In this document: piece after piece, positions 1 to 11,636 of the stretch
How the letters are laid out: each line of letters starts with the position of its first letter
Position numbering within the stretch: position 1 is the first letter of the stretch
From: Ptychodera flava
Taxonomy: Eukaryota > Hemichordata > Enteropneusta > Ptychoderidae
Assembly: GCF_041260155.1 (NCBI RefSeq)
Contig: NC_091944.1
Span: 22,922,377 to 22,986,376 of the forward strand
Direction: 5' to 3'
DNA: 64,000 nucleotides
Program-made: the position numbers and the translations under genes
The notes under the pieces: generated by a model
The model's database searches: none
What the model saw: the letters and a program-made list of their open reading frames with translations, nothing else
Told to the model about the DNA's origin: nothing

Positions 1-65
1 ATAAACTTCTCTGGTTAGGGAACAATTGGTCGAGTCGATAACCCTTCCCTCTTTTTTCCATCTAG

Positions 66-253
66 GTCCTCGGGTCTGCCTTGGAGAACAACTTGGAAAG
101 ATGGAACTGTTTCTCTTTCTCAGTAACATGCTTCAGAATTTTCGTTTCGAGTTGGACGGGGACTGCATAGTGGATAAGATCACCACACCAATCGAAGGAC
201 TTACCCTATCCCCTCTTCCATACAAAGTACGGGCAATCAGACGTATACTTTAA
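66..253 (+). CDS. Cytochrome P450, CYP2-type, last exon (partial gene)
   Basis: This is the C-terminal exon of a microsomal haem-thiolate monooxygenase. After the acceptor at 64-65 (tttttccatctag) it reads GPRVCLGEQLGKMELFLFLS, with the Cys that ligates haem iron followed by the L-helix, then the meander end and a stop at 251-253. The exon starts in phase 1 inside the Gly codon of the haem loop, which is the known position and phase of the last intron in CYP2 genes. The rest of the gene lies left of the window. The ORF can be read upstream to base 26, but that part is intron. The family is secure; the subfamily and substrate cannot be told from 63 residues. Confidence 0.85.
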
Positions 254-829
254 ACAATATGTCCCGTTGTTTGCGTCAAATGACCCTTGTGTGACGTTTA
301 TATTTCTCGGTTGAGAATTCGAAAAAGGGGTGTTTGCTGTTTAGCTTATTTTGTGGGTGTTGAGAAAGACCGTTCTAACACATGATACATTTGTACTCAA
401 ATACACTTGTACTCGTTCTGTTACTTTGCATAAAATTATGCATGAAACACCACCAATCTTCTGAGGATAATTGTTGCAAAAACATGAAATGCGCTCAGTT
501 TCTTAAATCCTCGGGTAGGAAAGAGAAATATCAACATGAATCTCCATTTTATCTTCTGTAAACAATCGAAAGGGATCTAATTTGGGTCACGCAAACGACG
601 TGAACAGTAATGTTACATTTGATCTGAAAGCTTAACTCATCAGTTTGCATGGTAATTTATTCTGACGGTAAATGAACGTTAAACCACGTGTATGGTGTCG
701 AATGACTGACCAAGCTATGTCATAATTGCAATAAATTGACACTCATATCAAACGAACACACAGTCTCTTCCTTGTCCCCTATATTAGCCCTGCCTCCCCA
801 TCACTCCGTACTCAGTCTGAGAGGTTTAC
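254..829. other. P450 3' untranslated region and start of intergenic DNA
   Basis: This holds the presumed 3' UTR up to about 755. No coding sequence or clear repeat was recognised between the P450 stop and the first MITE. Confidence 0.5.
730..735 (+). promoter_or_regulatory. Possible polyadenylation signal of the P450 gene
   Basis: An AATAAA hexamer lies 477 bases after the P450 stop. It is the first canonical hexamer I saw on the plus strand downstream of the gene. Its use is inferred. Confidence 0.4.
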
Positions 830-1189
830 TTGAGGTAGAACGCGCCTCAGGGACATAAAGTCGGACTCTCAACTTGAAATTTCCACAATTCTTTTCTGAC
901 TTACCACTTTTGGGGGTTCATTTTAAAGCTCTTGGAGAAAGGAAAACTTTCACCGGCTTAGTTTTTAGAAAATCTTAATTTTAATCCCCAACTCCCCCAT
1001 AGATTTACACAGGAATGGCGGCCATTTGAATTTCAAATATCGCAAAATGTTGGGTAATTTGTTTCGGTTGTTCCAAACTCTGCACGGTGACGTCCGATTT
1101 TTATCGTTGATTTGGTAAGAGAATGGTTGAAAGTTTCGTTCAGGAAAGTTTGAGCAAAAGTTTCACTTTCGAGGCGCACGCTACCTTAA
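830..1189 (+). repeat. TTAA MITE (family A), copy A1
   Basis: A non-autonomous DNA element of about 360 bp. The ends are inverted copies of GGTAGNANGCGCCTCG: ggtagaacgcgcctcag on the left and cgaggcgcacgctacc on the right, with TTAA at the right edge. The inside carries blocks shared by all copies: gactctcaaacttttacaat, gcggccattttgaat and gagcaaaagtttaagtcttt. It has no coding capacity. Confidence 0.8.
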
Positions 1190-1561
1190 ACGTTATTGCG
1201 TTCCATCAGTGCGCGTAGCGTCTTTGTCAAGTGATACCCGGGCATCGCGTATGTGTAGCACAGAGGTTCTGAAAGGCACAAGCGTTTTCTACATGTAGTC
1301 ATAATTACGTTTAGTATTTATTTAGATTTCCTTGGTATTTTCCTTGAATTTTGACAAGCAACCTCGAATATTATTATTGTAAATAAGCAATTAAATCATA
1401 CCAGAGTATTGATGGCGCAATTACTGCGATCTGATTGGTCGAGACGTGAAAATAACCGAGCTATATTCGCAATGTAACACGGTTGGAGCAGGCACTAGCC
1501 CTCAGCTGGTGAAAAAATTCCTTTTTTACATTTCACGCCAGAATGACAGTTTGAGAGTATG

Positions 1562-1753
1562 GTATAACACGACAGAACCCCATGACCTGTGAGTGCAAGC
1601 GCGCCGTAGTAGCGGTATTTGCATGAGTGCTGCGGTGTATTCGGCGGCACTGAGTCCGTGAGTGAAAGGACAACAGAATACACCACAGCACGAGTGCAAA
1701 TACCGCTAGTACGGCGCGCTTTCACTCACAGGTCATGGAGTTCTGTTATTATT
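1562..1753. repeat. Foldback hairpin element
   Basis: Two arms of about 78 bp (1562-1641 and 1676-1753) are inverted copies with few mismatches, around a 34-base loop. The arms share ccatgacctgtgagtg and gcgcgccgta. No coding content. Confidence 0.75.
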
Positions 1754-1760
1754 ACATTAT

Positions 1761-2940
1761 GTTCTGTCTTTTATTTGCATCATTCAGCGAGTGAATCGAC
1801 GATTAGTCTGTCAAATTCTAAACGCGACTTCATGAGCTTCAGCTTAACACTGCGGAGTTATATAATATTGACACCACTGTAATGAGGCATCCAATCAGCT
1901 TTCACTTTTCATTGGGTAACGCCGCCACGCTCTCTATTTTGATTGGATAAATCATTATTTACTTGTTTATCAAGATGTCTCAGAGGAACGTCGGAGAGGT
2001 CAAATTCTGCATGCTCGCGATCAATCACACATACGTTGCAACGAAGAAAACTTTGAAAATGGAATACTTTTAATTTGTCACATTTCAGCTTGAATTTCTT
2101 CTAAATAATCGATACAAATGGCACTTTAAATTTTTTACAAGAATTCAAGAGTAAGATACGGCAAACTCCCGGGCCAAACGTAACTTCTCGAAAACGATCA
2201 AATTTCAGTCTTCACCATGGCACACAAGCGCTCACGTGCACTGCTGCACGTAAAAATGACGTTCAAAATATTCTTAAAGATTGAAAATAGGGAATGTCCG
2301 GCGAGAAAACTACTGGCAAAATCGTCTCTGAAAATGATACAGCAAAAACGGAGTCAGCGTGGACTCTATCTTGTGTCATGCGACAAATAAACGCAGTCAC
2401 CGACGTTTTTACAGATAAAACACACAGACAATGTAGCAATGTCGTGAAATCTTTTTCTATTTAAAAGGCGCGCTGGCGTTACCAGAACTTACTTTTTTGA
2501 ACGTGTTGATTTCGTCTTGGATGTGTAAGACAAATATGTCCATGTCTTGAACCAAAAAATCGAAAACATCTAAATTTCAATATGATCGGTGATTTTATCC
2601 AAATCACAAACTGAAACAAAGGTTTTCCGTCTTTAGTTGCGGATAGTGTCAATGGAAAAACACACTACGGACCCGACCCCAGTACGGATAGTCGCTGGTG
2701 GGGGGGGGGGGTAGTGGTGTCGGTCAAACAGTCGACGGTGTGCTCGCTGTCGTCGGAATTTCATCTGGGCGTTTATAATAGACGTACGGTGATGAAAGTG
2801 GCATCGAAATATAGATAAGGTGTTTAATACTGGCATTTCGATGGCAGCAATCTATATTGAGCTGCTTGATGCGGTGTTTGTTCGGTTGTTGTACATGTTG
2901 TCCCAGTTTCTCTGAAGCTACCACCTCGATTGACCAAGGA
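1761..2940. other. Intergenic stretch without recognisable features
   Basis: Apart from a G homopolymer at about 2700-2711 I see no exon, RNA gene or repeat with clear ends. Short ORFs here lack domain similarity or splice context. Confidence 0.4.
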
Positions 2941-3045
2941 AGTTTGTGTAGATGCATACGAGGCGCAAAATGTAAACAAAAAAATAATTTACACAATTAC
3001 GCTTACTTCAGCGATAAAACAGACAGGAATGTATATAGAGAGAAA

Positions 3046-3093
<48 letters not shown>

Positions 3094-3098
3094 CATAT

Positions 3099-3168
<70 letters not shown>
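2940..3168. repeat. Dispersed repeat fragment with (TA)n/(AC)n tail
   Basis: Bases 2955-3050 (gaggcgcaaaatgtaaac ... acacaattacgctta) match 43330-43420 closely. Both run straight into long TA microsatellites, here with an AC block near 3100-3118. This suggests a repeat family that carries or seeds microsatellites. Confidence 0.6.
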
Positions 3169-3173
<5 letters not shown>

Positions 3174-3198
3174 CATACGCGCACGCATATAGTGTGTT

Positions 3199-3337
3199 AT
3201 AGGGTTATTCACAAAATACAGCCCTGTATGGACGAGGGCTCAGTGAGTGACATATTGGACGAGCCGAAGGCGAGTCCAATACGTCACTCACTGAGCATGA
3301 GTCCATACTGGGCCGTATTTTGTGTATAACCCTATTA
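3199..3337. repeat. Foldback hairpin with GAGCCGAAGGCGAG apex
   Basis: Inverted arms run from tatagggttattcacaaaat to its near-complement ataaccctatt, with ggctcagtgagtgacatatt and its complement inside. The apex reads gacgagccgaaggcgagtc. A second inverted pair, attattatacacct at about 3338 and its complement near 3780, suggests a longer element extending to about 3792. Confidence 0.7.
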
Positions 3338-4282
3338 TTATACACCTCCCTCCATTAATCGTCCGTACAAACTAATTCTATGGTATATTTTGAGGGATGC
3401 GGCACGCGCGATATGAGTGGAGCGCGCGCGATTACTGCTCCGTAGTACAAGTCCTTTGCGTTGGCACAAGGCAATTAATTTTCAGTGCAGTACAAGCAAA
3501 CTTGGCTGAATGTTTTCAATTTAATTAGTTTTTTTAAATAAAAATCAATTGCATTTAGACTCATTTTTGTGTTTAGCGTGTTTAAACCTTATACTACGAA
3601 TACATTTTGGTGGAAGTTGTTATTGTGTCTATAACTCACTGTAAAATAGTTTGTTTACATCCGATAATCGCTAGGTCAAACAGGCGCGTCGCGCGTCTCC
3701 CGTATTCGGGACTCCGAGTACTATACAAAATACGGAAAGTTATTTGACGGTCAAACTTCCATAGGTTACGGCAGTAGGTGTATAATAATCATTCATACAT
3801 GTAGAATACATACATACATACATACGGCCAACACTTGTATAAGGGTCGAAAATTTAAATTGAACCTCGCTTTCGAGAAATACTGAAAAAAACATTTACAT
3901 TCAGCCTCGATTTGATGCAGTAGCAAAATTAAGCAATAACTCCAGCCGCAGTACACGAGATTTTCGGCTCGTGCTATACGGAGCGAATTGTACCAAAATC
4001 GAGTGTATATCAGACTGCGGCGGGAGTTTGTGTGTCTTTGTTGTCTTGCTTGGGTATTTTCGTCACTTTAAACCCCAAATGCAGAAAACGGACGTATTAG
4101 ATTTCGAACATCGGAAATTCAGCGCCCGAGACCGAGCATTTTTATAAGTATGGATTACGTTGACAATAGACGCACACAGTATCCTACGATAACATCCGCA
4201 TTATACGTTCATCAACATTGCATTTTATTCACATGCAACGCGAACGACCCGCTGCAGATACAGAAAATGGGTCAAGACTTTT

Positions 4283-4424
4283 GCAGCACATCACTAAAGT
4301 CACGTGAGCGGTGACCTCCCAACTTCGAAACACAAACTGACATCACCGATGATGTCGGGCAAATCGTTACATGCGATAGAAGTCTGCTTGATCACCTGGT
4401 CACGTGACTTTAATGACATGCTGC
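4283..4424. repeat. Short inverted-repeat element
   Basis: Terminal inverted repeats of about 25 bp (gcagcacatcactaaagtca and the complement of gtgactttaatgacatgctgc) bound a 142-bp segment. Confidence 0.55.
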
Positions 4425-4698
4425 ACTAAGCCTCGTCCACCGCTTGTACGCAGGAAAAAGAACGGTCTCCGAGTAGTCATATCGGAAAAAGCTTCGAAAA
4501 TGGCGATAGTTTGGTGATTTTTGAGCGGATTTCTGGTCGTGTTAGGCCCCTAATAACCAAGCTGTCGATGAGTGTTGGCAATTGTAATTTAGGTGGAAAC
4601 TTTTCGGAATATCGAAGAACAAAGTTGCAGTAAGCGTGGTATCCGGCAGAACGTGGACGTTAGTCTACGGAGATTCCCATAGCTGTGGTTGCAGGGTC

Positions 4699-4834
4699 AA
4701 TCTGATTAAAATCAGATGTAGAGTACGGCGACATCTATACTTACGCGGTATTATCTTGTATTGCTGTCGCCTCTCACTACGCGACAGCAAAATAATACCG
4801 CGTAAGTACTCTACATCTGATTTTAATCAGATTG
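4699..4834. repeat. Foldback hairpin element
   Basis: The left arm (aatctgattaaaatcagatg ... ttacgcggtattat ... gctgtcgc) is mirrored by gcgacagcaaaataataccg ... atctgattttaatcagatt. The arms are about 55 bp and nearly perfect apart from one unpaired stretch. Confidence 0.75.
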
Positions 4835-4890
4835 AAACCGGCCCGTAAAAGGCAGGTATCCCAAACATGGTTCTTTTTGTCGTAATCTTG

Positions 4891-5400
4891 TTAGATGTAA
4901 GTGTCAGACTCTTCCATCACAGCGTCGAGACCAGCTTCGTCGGTATTCTCCACGATCTTGGCATCGATGTCAAGCAGAGTATTCAGTAAATCGTCGAAAC
5001 GTACCTGTTTGTCTTCTTCGGATTCGTAGGCGGCAATCTGGTTTACTGACTTATTCAGAAGACCTGTCATCTGAGCGCGGTGTCCACGTCTCGTTGCCTT
5101 TAACTTGGAAAGGTTTGCCATCCTGGTCTCGGCACCAAAAACAATGTTGGGAGAGATAAAGCAGGTTCTTTGATGGCAGTCACGAGTCTCGGACACCAGC
5201 AGTAGAAGAAAAGCATATAAAACGCTTGAGGTTTTCTTGCGCAGAAAATTAGAAACGACAACGACCGGTGTACTCTGAACTCTCCAGATCGAGACTGGAT
5301 TCTGTAAAACTACAGTGCCCGTCAGGCGGGAAAATTGTAGCCAAAACAACATGAGAAAATTGCTACAAAGATTACAGCTTCGCTCTGATTGGTCCTAAAG
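4891..5400 (-). mobile_element. BEL/Pao-like LTR retroelement fossil, 5' end fragment
   Basis: On the minus strand a short stretch resembling an LTR end and leader is followed by a primer-binding-site-like TGGTGCCGAGACC near 5140 and at once by a gag-type start (MANLSKLKATRRGHRAQM). The basic 'LKxxRxGHR' N terminus followed by an acidic, coiled-coil-like region of about 75 residues is what I know from BEL/Pao gag proteins. No polymerase, second LTR or other part is seen nearby, so this is a broken 5' fragment. The family call rests on remembered similarity. Confidence 0.45.
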
Positions 5401-5591
5401 TGACTACGTAATGTAACCTGATTGGTCCATTTAACTCTGCAGTGATTGGTCCGCTCCAGAATCCGCGTTTTGAATCAAGCTCGACATGGTTTTCAATGTA
5501 CATGTTGCATAGAGAATATATAGAGTCACTCAGTCACGATCAGTACGCGCGCGCTTCGATGCAAGTAAACTGTGGTACATATGTAATACTA

Positions 5592-5755
5592 GCAATAAAC
5601 CACCTCAGCACCAGGGGATACCACTCGATTTTGACCAGTTCACTACATATACATGTATGCACTCGCTATCCCTCGCACATTAACTTATGTCGTGAACAGG
5701 TCAAAATCTCATGATATACCATCGCTGGGTGTGGTTTATTCCCGGGTTTATTGCT
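5592..5755. repeat. Foldback hairpin element
   Basis: Arms of about 55 bp (gcaataaaccacc ... gattttgaccagttca and the complement of gaacaggtcaaaatc ... gtggtttatt) enclose a spacer of about 40 bp. Confidence 0.6.
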
Positions 5756-6067
5756 TAAATATCTATGATATCAGAATATAGTAAAGTTTTTACTGAGTAC
5801 AAGAAGTACTTGCAATGATTTCGCGACATGGACGAAATGTTCAAGTCTTATTCAACTTTTTATCTGACGCCTCCGCAAGATTTCTTTAAACCTCATATAT
5901 AACTGTATCAAAGAAAATCGGCCTATTTAATTCGAGGTTAGAACGAGGTATAAGGGTAGTCGTCACGTAAACAAGTTACCGAGTTTCAGATCTTAAATGA
6001 GGTGGACATGACCTGCTATGCCACTAGTTCGCCTTCTACCGTTCAGAGGATCATCGTCTACCTATTA

Positions 6068-6234
6068 GGGACTGGTCAGTTTCTTCGGCGGGGGGGGGGG
6101 GGGGGGGTGGTGGATTATTTTTTGCCGACGTCTAAAAGTGGCTGCCCCCCCCTTATTCCAACTTTCGAAAACAGGGTGACCCCCCTGCGCGAAACAAAGG
6201 TAAAACAAAGGTGGAGTATAAATTGAATAATTCA

Positions 6235-6317
<83 letters not shown>

Positions 6318-6418
6318 TTTTTTTCAAAACATGGTGACCCCCTATCACTGAAGTCAAAACAGGGTGACACCCCCGCCATGAATCCACCGCTTCCAGGCTG
6401 AAGAAACTGACCAGTCCC
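6068..6418. repeat. Harbinger-like MITE with TTA target duplication
   Basis: Perfect 19-bp terminal inverted repeats (GGGACTGGTCAGTTTCTTC) bound the element, and TTA flanks it on both sides (6065-6067 and 6419-6421). A 3-bp TWA duplication is typical of PIF/Harbinger transposons. The inside is low complexity: a G run, (TA)n at 6236-6300, a T run at 6301-6324, and imperfect inverted copies of 'aacagggtgaccccc'. No transposase. Confidence 0.7.
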
Positions 6419-6421
6419 TTA

Positions 6422-7554
6422 ATGGTTGGTTGAATGTGCTCTGAACAGTTTGGTTCCTGTACCTCATCTTGTGCCACAATTGAAGAGTATAATATATACC
6501 TTTTCTTACTAGTAAGTAAATGAAAGCGACCACAAAGCAGAAGAGTAATGGAAACATCAGCATGTCTTGGACGAGAATTCTACAAAATAATTTAACTTGA
6601 ACAATGCACATAGCAAGTTTCGAGAGAGATGTACTCAAAATGTACACCCAGGGACCAGTGATATCTTACAATAACTTTAAATTAAAATTTGGGACATTGT
6701 GGTTGCATAGATCTTCCACATCTTGTCCAACGGTATACCCTGATAGCATCCTCACCTCAGCCACGTTGAAACTCCGCTTCAGACGCTTAGGAAAAAATGC
6801 AGCAAAATAAATATCCTCCGACATTTTCATGACGTTTGCTACATCAGATAATATCGATATCTCATATCGTTAGACGGCCTGTCACGTGATCAATAAATTA
6901 CACCATCCATTGTTTATCCCTGAGATGGCGGTATTCTAGAGTTTCATAACCCTTCACACTAATTTGCACATTCACACTGATTTGCACAAAGTTTGTGGTG
7001 CACACTTGTATGAAGATGGCAAATTTCAAATTTCATTTCCTCTTATTTGTATATTTTCAACCATTGTTATTGACTTGGTTCAAGTCTGTGATTTGTGAAT
7101 GTTTGAGTGTGGTGAATTCGATGAATGGAGTGAATCCGGCAGAAAGTAACTCACTACTGCACAGACTCAAAGGTAACGCATTCAATCGCCAGGAAAACCT
7201 GGCCTTGACTGCCAAATTCAAAATTTGTATTGAAATAGCAGCGACACAAGATAAACTATTACAAGTGATTTTATTTTTTTAAAAATTCACCGACTTGAAC
7301 CCAGTCTACCATTGCTTTTATGTTCCAAAAATAGTAGAAATCAGTTGACAATCAAATCATTATACTTGTATGGTGCTTGAAAGAACAAAGTTCCATTTAA
7401 TCATAGAGAGCAGAGCGGGAAGATTGAACTTGACCAATCGGAAGCAAATTTGTATATACATTTTACATGTGTAATCACTGATATCCTGCCACATGAGATT
7501 GCCAACTGATAAGAAGCAGAATGAACGCTTTGATTTCAATATATTGATGAAACA
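6422..7554. other. Intergenic AT-rich stretch, nothing recognised
   Basis: No exon with splice context, no RNA gene and no repeat with clear ends was seen. Confidence 0.4.
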
Positions 7555-8590
7555 TTACGAAACGCGATTGGAAATATTTTGGGTTTATAGGATTTTGAAA
7601 AGTTTGTCAAAAATTATTGAAAAATAAGGCACCAGACCATAATTTGTTGCTACAGACTAAGGTAAATTTCTTAATTTTGTTCAATCTACTTGGCAACAAA
7701 GTTAAGTTAACTGCTTTTTACTAAATTTAGTCAAATTCTTTTTTTTTTGCAAATGTAAATACAGTGAAATAAACAAAAATTTTGCAAACTGTGCTTTTCA
7801 TATAATTCTGCAGAATGTTTCGAATCTTACAAATTTTGATCCTTTACCTGTTTTCGATATATCACGGTTGTCAAATTGCGAATTTTCGAACAGTTATAAC
7901 CACTACTTTGTTTGACTGCTGATAGTACATTGTAAACTCTCCTATTTTGCTAAACTGTCATTTTCATTGTGTGGTAGATGTTCAGGAAACTAAGGTATTT
8001 CATACTTTTGAAATTAGTACCTCAATAAGGCAAAGTAAAATAGTTAAAATTGTATTTTGTTATTCTATCTACTTAAAAAATACAAGGAGTTCAAGTAGCT
8101 GGTGAAATATTTGTATTAAAAAGATATTTTGAAATTGAAAAGTTGAAAATGTCTAAAAATTGTTCATGACAACACTACCTTATATTTTCAAGGCCACGTT
8201 GAACATGACCCTCTATTTTTCAAGGCCACCTTGGACGTGACCCTCTATTTTTCAGGGCCACCTTGGACATGACCCTCTATTTTTCAGGGCCACCTTGGAC
8301 ATGACCCTCGATTTTCTCAAATTACCAAAACTTGGGGAATGGACAAAACAATAATGACAATTTCAAAGAAAACAATAGGATCTGTCATTTTGAAATGGTA
8401 GAAATGTATTTATTGTGCAAATTTATCAAAAGTGTCGGGTACCCTATAGCTGAAAGTTACAATATTACAGATTACCCTTAAAAACATGTGAATTGCAAAA
8501 ACAGAAGAGTAGATGAGCTTAAATTTACTGAATAAACCAATATTACCACAATATCCTATTATCCAAAAATATTTCCAATCGTGTTACGTT
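7555..8590. mobile_element. Inverted-repeat element of about 1 kb (family C, long copy)
   Basis: The ends are inverted copies of a sequence containing CACGATTGGAAATATTT (left near 7562-7605, right near 8540-8587). The last 140 bases also match the inside of the short element at 54967-55171, so the two belong to one family. No transposase ORF; it contains the 32-bp tandem array at 8192-8319. Confidence 0.6.
8192..8319. repeat. Four tandem copies of a 32-bp unit
   Basis: Units start at 8192, 8224, 8256 and 8288 and follow ggccaccttggacatgaccc plus tctatttttcag. The period is exactly 32 and divergence is low, lowest between the last units. Confidence 0.85.
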
Positions 8591-9005
8591 TAAATTTACC
8601 GTTGAACGTTGCCCGTGACAAAAACAAAGACTTAACTCTGTCTGTATGCATATATGCTGACCGAAATTATTAATCCTCCGTGTTTGTCTATCAAAAATAG
8701 TGTCTCTAAAACATTTCTACTTATAAAAGATAACTCGACCTGGTTCACATACCTAAACGAGCTGGATACAACACGCTACTCATCAGTTTCTCCCTTAAGT
8801 CACATTTCCGTCTCCGTGTACAGCACTAATGATGGTAATTTACTCTAGCGTTTCGAAGCTATAGCCGAGTTTATGTACCTAAAATACATTGATCCGGCAT
8901 TATTAAAACGGCATTTATCTCAGAAAAGTATTTGAAAACTCTACTACTCGATGGATATTTGTCTATATAAAAATCTTGTTTATATGTCCGATGATTAACA
9001 TGAAA

Positions 9006-9011
9006 TTTATT
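9006..9011 (-). promoter_or_regulatory. Polyadenylation signal of the protease gene
   Basis: AATAAA on the minus strand, 122 bases downstream of the stop at 9133-9135. Position and orientation fit the 3' end of the long minus-strand gene. Confidence 0.55.
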
Positions 9012-9132
9012 CTAATACTCTCAATAATTGTTTGGTTCAGACCAATATTACTTTCGTTAGATACTAGTCACAAAATTTCAATGTTAGCATGTTGATAGAT
9101 GGGTTTTGAGAGTTGAATGCCCTATTGGGGTC

Positions 9133-9318
9133 TTATACAAAATTCAAATTTTGAAAATCTTCACCCATTTTACCCGCCATCCAGTCATAGTATGACGTCA
9201 CTTTTGCGAACCCTTGCGGGTCACGTGGTCCTGCGCATGTGTAACCAAAGGAGGTTGCACCAATGACATAAAAAAGTCCGTCTTGGGCAAGGTAACTGAC
9301 AGGTCCACCACTATCGCC
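9133..9318 (-). CDS. Exon 37: trypsin domain 2, Ser195, C terminus and stop
   Basis: After tgtatcacag it reads GDSGGPVSYLAQDGLFYVIG, then ATSFGYTC (Ser214, Phe215, Gly216) and DPQGFAKVTSYYDWM, with stop TAA at 9133-9135. His57, Asp102 and Ser195 are all kept, so protease 2 should be catalytic, with a small, neutral and open S1 pocket. The C terminus extends 12 residues past the usual end. Confidence 0.9.
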   Translation of the reverse strand, partial: GDSGGPVSYLAQDGLFYVIGATSFGYTCAGPRDPQGFAKVTSYYDWMAGKMGEDFQNLNFV

Positions 9319-9537
9319 CTGTGATACATCGACGTAAAAAAATTATTCACAGTGAACATATCCTTCTGGAAGATAATAAACATTTCTGAAGAAATGTCTG
9401 TGCCTGGTACAACAGTGACAGTGAGACAGTTTCTCTCTAAAGATGGTGGCAAGTTTCGGCTAAGACACCATGATCACAACAAAGGTCAGCATAACATTGC
9501 CAAGAAGAGCGACTGAAAAGTGGATATGTATACTTAC

Positions 9538-9671
9538 GTAACACGTCCCTATGTAATGTCTTCCGTAGCCCAAACATATCATTGCGTCTGTCTTTACGTA
9601 AATGTGTAGCTTGCACGCCTCGTCTGGGATGATCGGTATTCTGGCGTACCGGAGATGGGAAGGATAACTAC
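9538..9671 (-). CDS. Exon 36: trypsin domain 2, residue-189 region
   Basis: SYPSHLRYARIPIIPDEACK ... DAMICLGYGRHYIGTCY. By spacing to GDSGGP, residue 189 is Gly (in IGTCY) and 190 is Thr, so the acidic trypsin specificity residue is absent. Phase 1 in, phase 0 out (TAC|GTAAGT), as in exon 17. Confidence 0.9.
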
Positions 9672-9728
9672 CTGCGACAACACAGATGAACATAGGCAAG
9701 AAAAACATGTCACACAAGCGTACATCAA

Positions 9729-10024
9729 AAGAGAATGCGCCTTTGGGGGGTGGATATTTGGACTCTCAAACTTTTGCAATAATTTTTGGGTCTACCACTT
9801 GGTGGGGGGTTCTCTTTGAATCTTTCGGGCAGGAGTAGCTTTGAAATGCCAAGAGTAAGTAAATATAGGATAACTTGTTTTTTTAATACTCAGTTATGCA
9901 TGGTGTCTTGACCCCTGAGTTTTGTTCTTGTTTTCGAAAGACAATGATTCAATGATTATCTTACCTTACGAAAATTTCGCGCGAAAGTTTGAGACTTTCA
10001 ATTTTGCGGCACGTTCAACCTTAA
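9729..10024 (+). repeat. TTAA MITE (family A), degenerate copy
   Basis: The left block (gcgcctttggggggtggata ... ggactctcaaacttttgca) and a worn right end ending in accttaa bound a copy whose middle has diverged. In intron 35. Confidence 0.5.
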
Positions 10025-10466
10025 TCCTATAAAACAACTTGCTTGCATTTTGTGTTTAGGAAAGTTAGGGTATCTCCACACGAAGTATGAAAACGTTTGG
10101 CATGGTCGTCATCACCTATGTCAATACGATACAACTTTCTGTCAACTGTCAATGAGGATAGTATTTTAATGGGTAGATAATATACATTGTATATATACCG
10201 CTGACCTAGTAGTAATTTCAGTGCGACACTTCGTGTGGATTTTGATGGTCCCAAACTCTGAGCAAGTATATTTGTTCACTTTTATCACACTGGACTTACA
10301 CGTATCTTATTTTTTGCTGTACACAAAATATGCATTCACATAATTGATGTGTAGAGGCCTTAGTATCCCCACCATTTTTTACAGTTACAAAAAGTGATGT
10401 TTGAGCTCCTTTATTTTGCTTAGACGTTCATTTTTAAAGTCAAAATGAATAGGTAGATGATCTCAC

Positions 10467-10738
10467 CAATTTCCCAAACTTGTCCCCAACCAGAGATGTA
10501 AGCATAGTCGCCGGCCTCAAAAGTGATGTCTCTCGGTGGCAAACACGCAGGCTTTACGAAGTTGTTCAACGTAAAAGGTTTTGTTGTATATATAAGGCCG
10601 AAATCGCCGTCATAAGTACTGCTCGTGAAATTTTCCATATAGTAAAGAGCTTCTACTTCAACAGTCTGCATGTGGCTGGAGTCTACGTCCGGGTCGACAA
10701 ATCCGGCCTTCACGGCGACAGCGAGTCCTTCTTCATCA
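10467..10738 (-). CDS. Exon 35: trypsin domain 2, Asp102
   Basis: IDEEGLAVAVKAGF ... YDGDFGLIYTTKPF ... VKPACLPP ... YISGWGQVW. The Asp of GDFGL is residue 102; the usual DIALLKL is altered to DFGLIYT. It spans phase 2 to phase 1, as in exon 16. Acceptor tatatggcag, donor TTG|GTGAGA. Confidence 0.9.
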
Positions 10739-10939
10739 CTGCCATATAGAATGAATTCAATATTGACCTATATTCGTGTGAGCAATAATTTGGCTGTGAA
10801 GTCGAACTAAGGGTATGTTGATATGTCATTACAAGCAGAGAATACGTGTCAATGTAGCTGACAAGAATGTAATGTGCCTAAACGAGATTTGCAGTCTGAT
10901 TGCATACTGGTCAAGCGAGTCACCTGACGCAAATATTAT

Positions 10940-11108
10940 AGAAATAACGGGCGACGCGCTGACCATTAACGTTTCTTTATGGGCAAGGGCGAGAGGAAAG
11001 CCAAAAATTAACGGGCGAGGCTTGCCGAGCCCGTTAATTTTGGCTTTCCTAGAGCCCGCAACCATAAATAAACGTTAATGATCAGGGCGGAGTCTGTTAT
11101 TTCCATTA
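10940..11108. repeat. Foldback hairpin element
   Basis: Arms of about 75 bp (ataacgggcgacgcgctgac ... aaaattaacgggc, mirrored by cccgttaattttggctttcc ... gtctgttat) with about 80 percent identity around a short apex gaggcttgccgag. In intron 34. Confidence 0.7.
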
Positions 11109-11636
11109 TATTATCAACGAACCCACGAAAACCGTCAAAATTTGCGAAAATTTCACAAGCGAACGACTACAGGGCCCCAGAACTGAGCAATACGCGACGC
11201 ACTGTCACGCGCGCTGTAAAAATTTGGCAAGTCCGGAGATGTTTTCAGAAAAAAAGTATCTCAACTTGGCTCACAAGTGCTCTATTTCATTTTTTGATTG
11301 ATTATGATTTACGTTTCAGCTGTAAAGTTACAACACTTTGAGTTGTAATCTTATTATTCATATTCACGGGCATGTAAACAAACCATTACTGTGTAGTTGT
11401 GGTCAGTCACGTGGTTCAGCTCGACCAATCAAAATGCGACGGGCAGGGCATGGTAATATAATTGTCCATCTTTTGGTCAAGATACTTCGAATTGCAGCAA
11501 CCCCAACCTCCCAAACCCGCAACATTGATGGAATTCAACTGGAGGGGCCAAGTTGTAAACTTGTAAAACAAACAAAACAAACAAAAAACAAAGTAAAAAA
11601 AACAACAACAAAAAACCTAACGCCGTCGTGTCTTAC

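Noticed and set aside
4636-4848. 70-codon ORF across the hairpin at 4699-4834
   Set aside because: The reading frame is an artefact of the inverted repeat; there is no domain and no splice context.
8192-8319. CRISPR-like regular array
   Set aside because: The 32-bp units are contiguous tandem copies without spacers, in an animal genome.
10829-11078. Overlapping ORFs of 78 and 87 codons on opposite strands
   Set aside because: They mirror each other because they cover a foldback hairpin.
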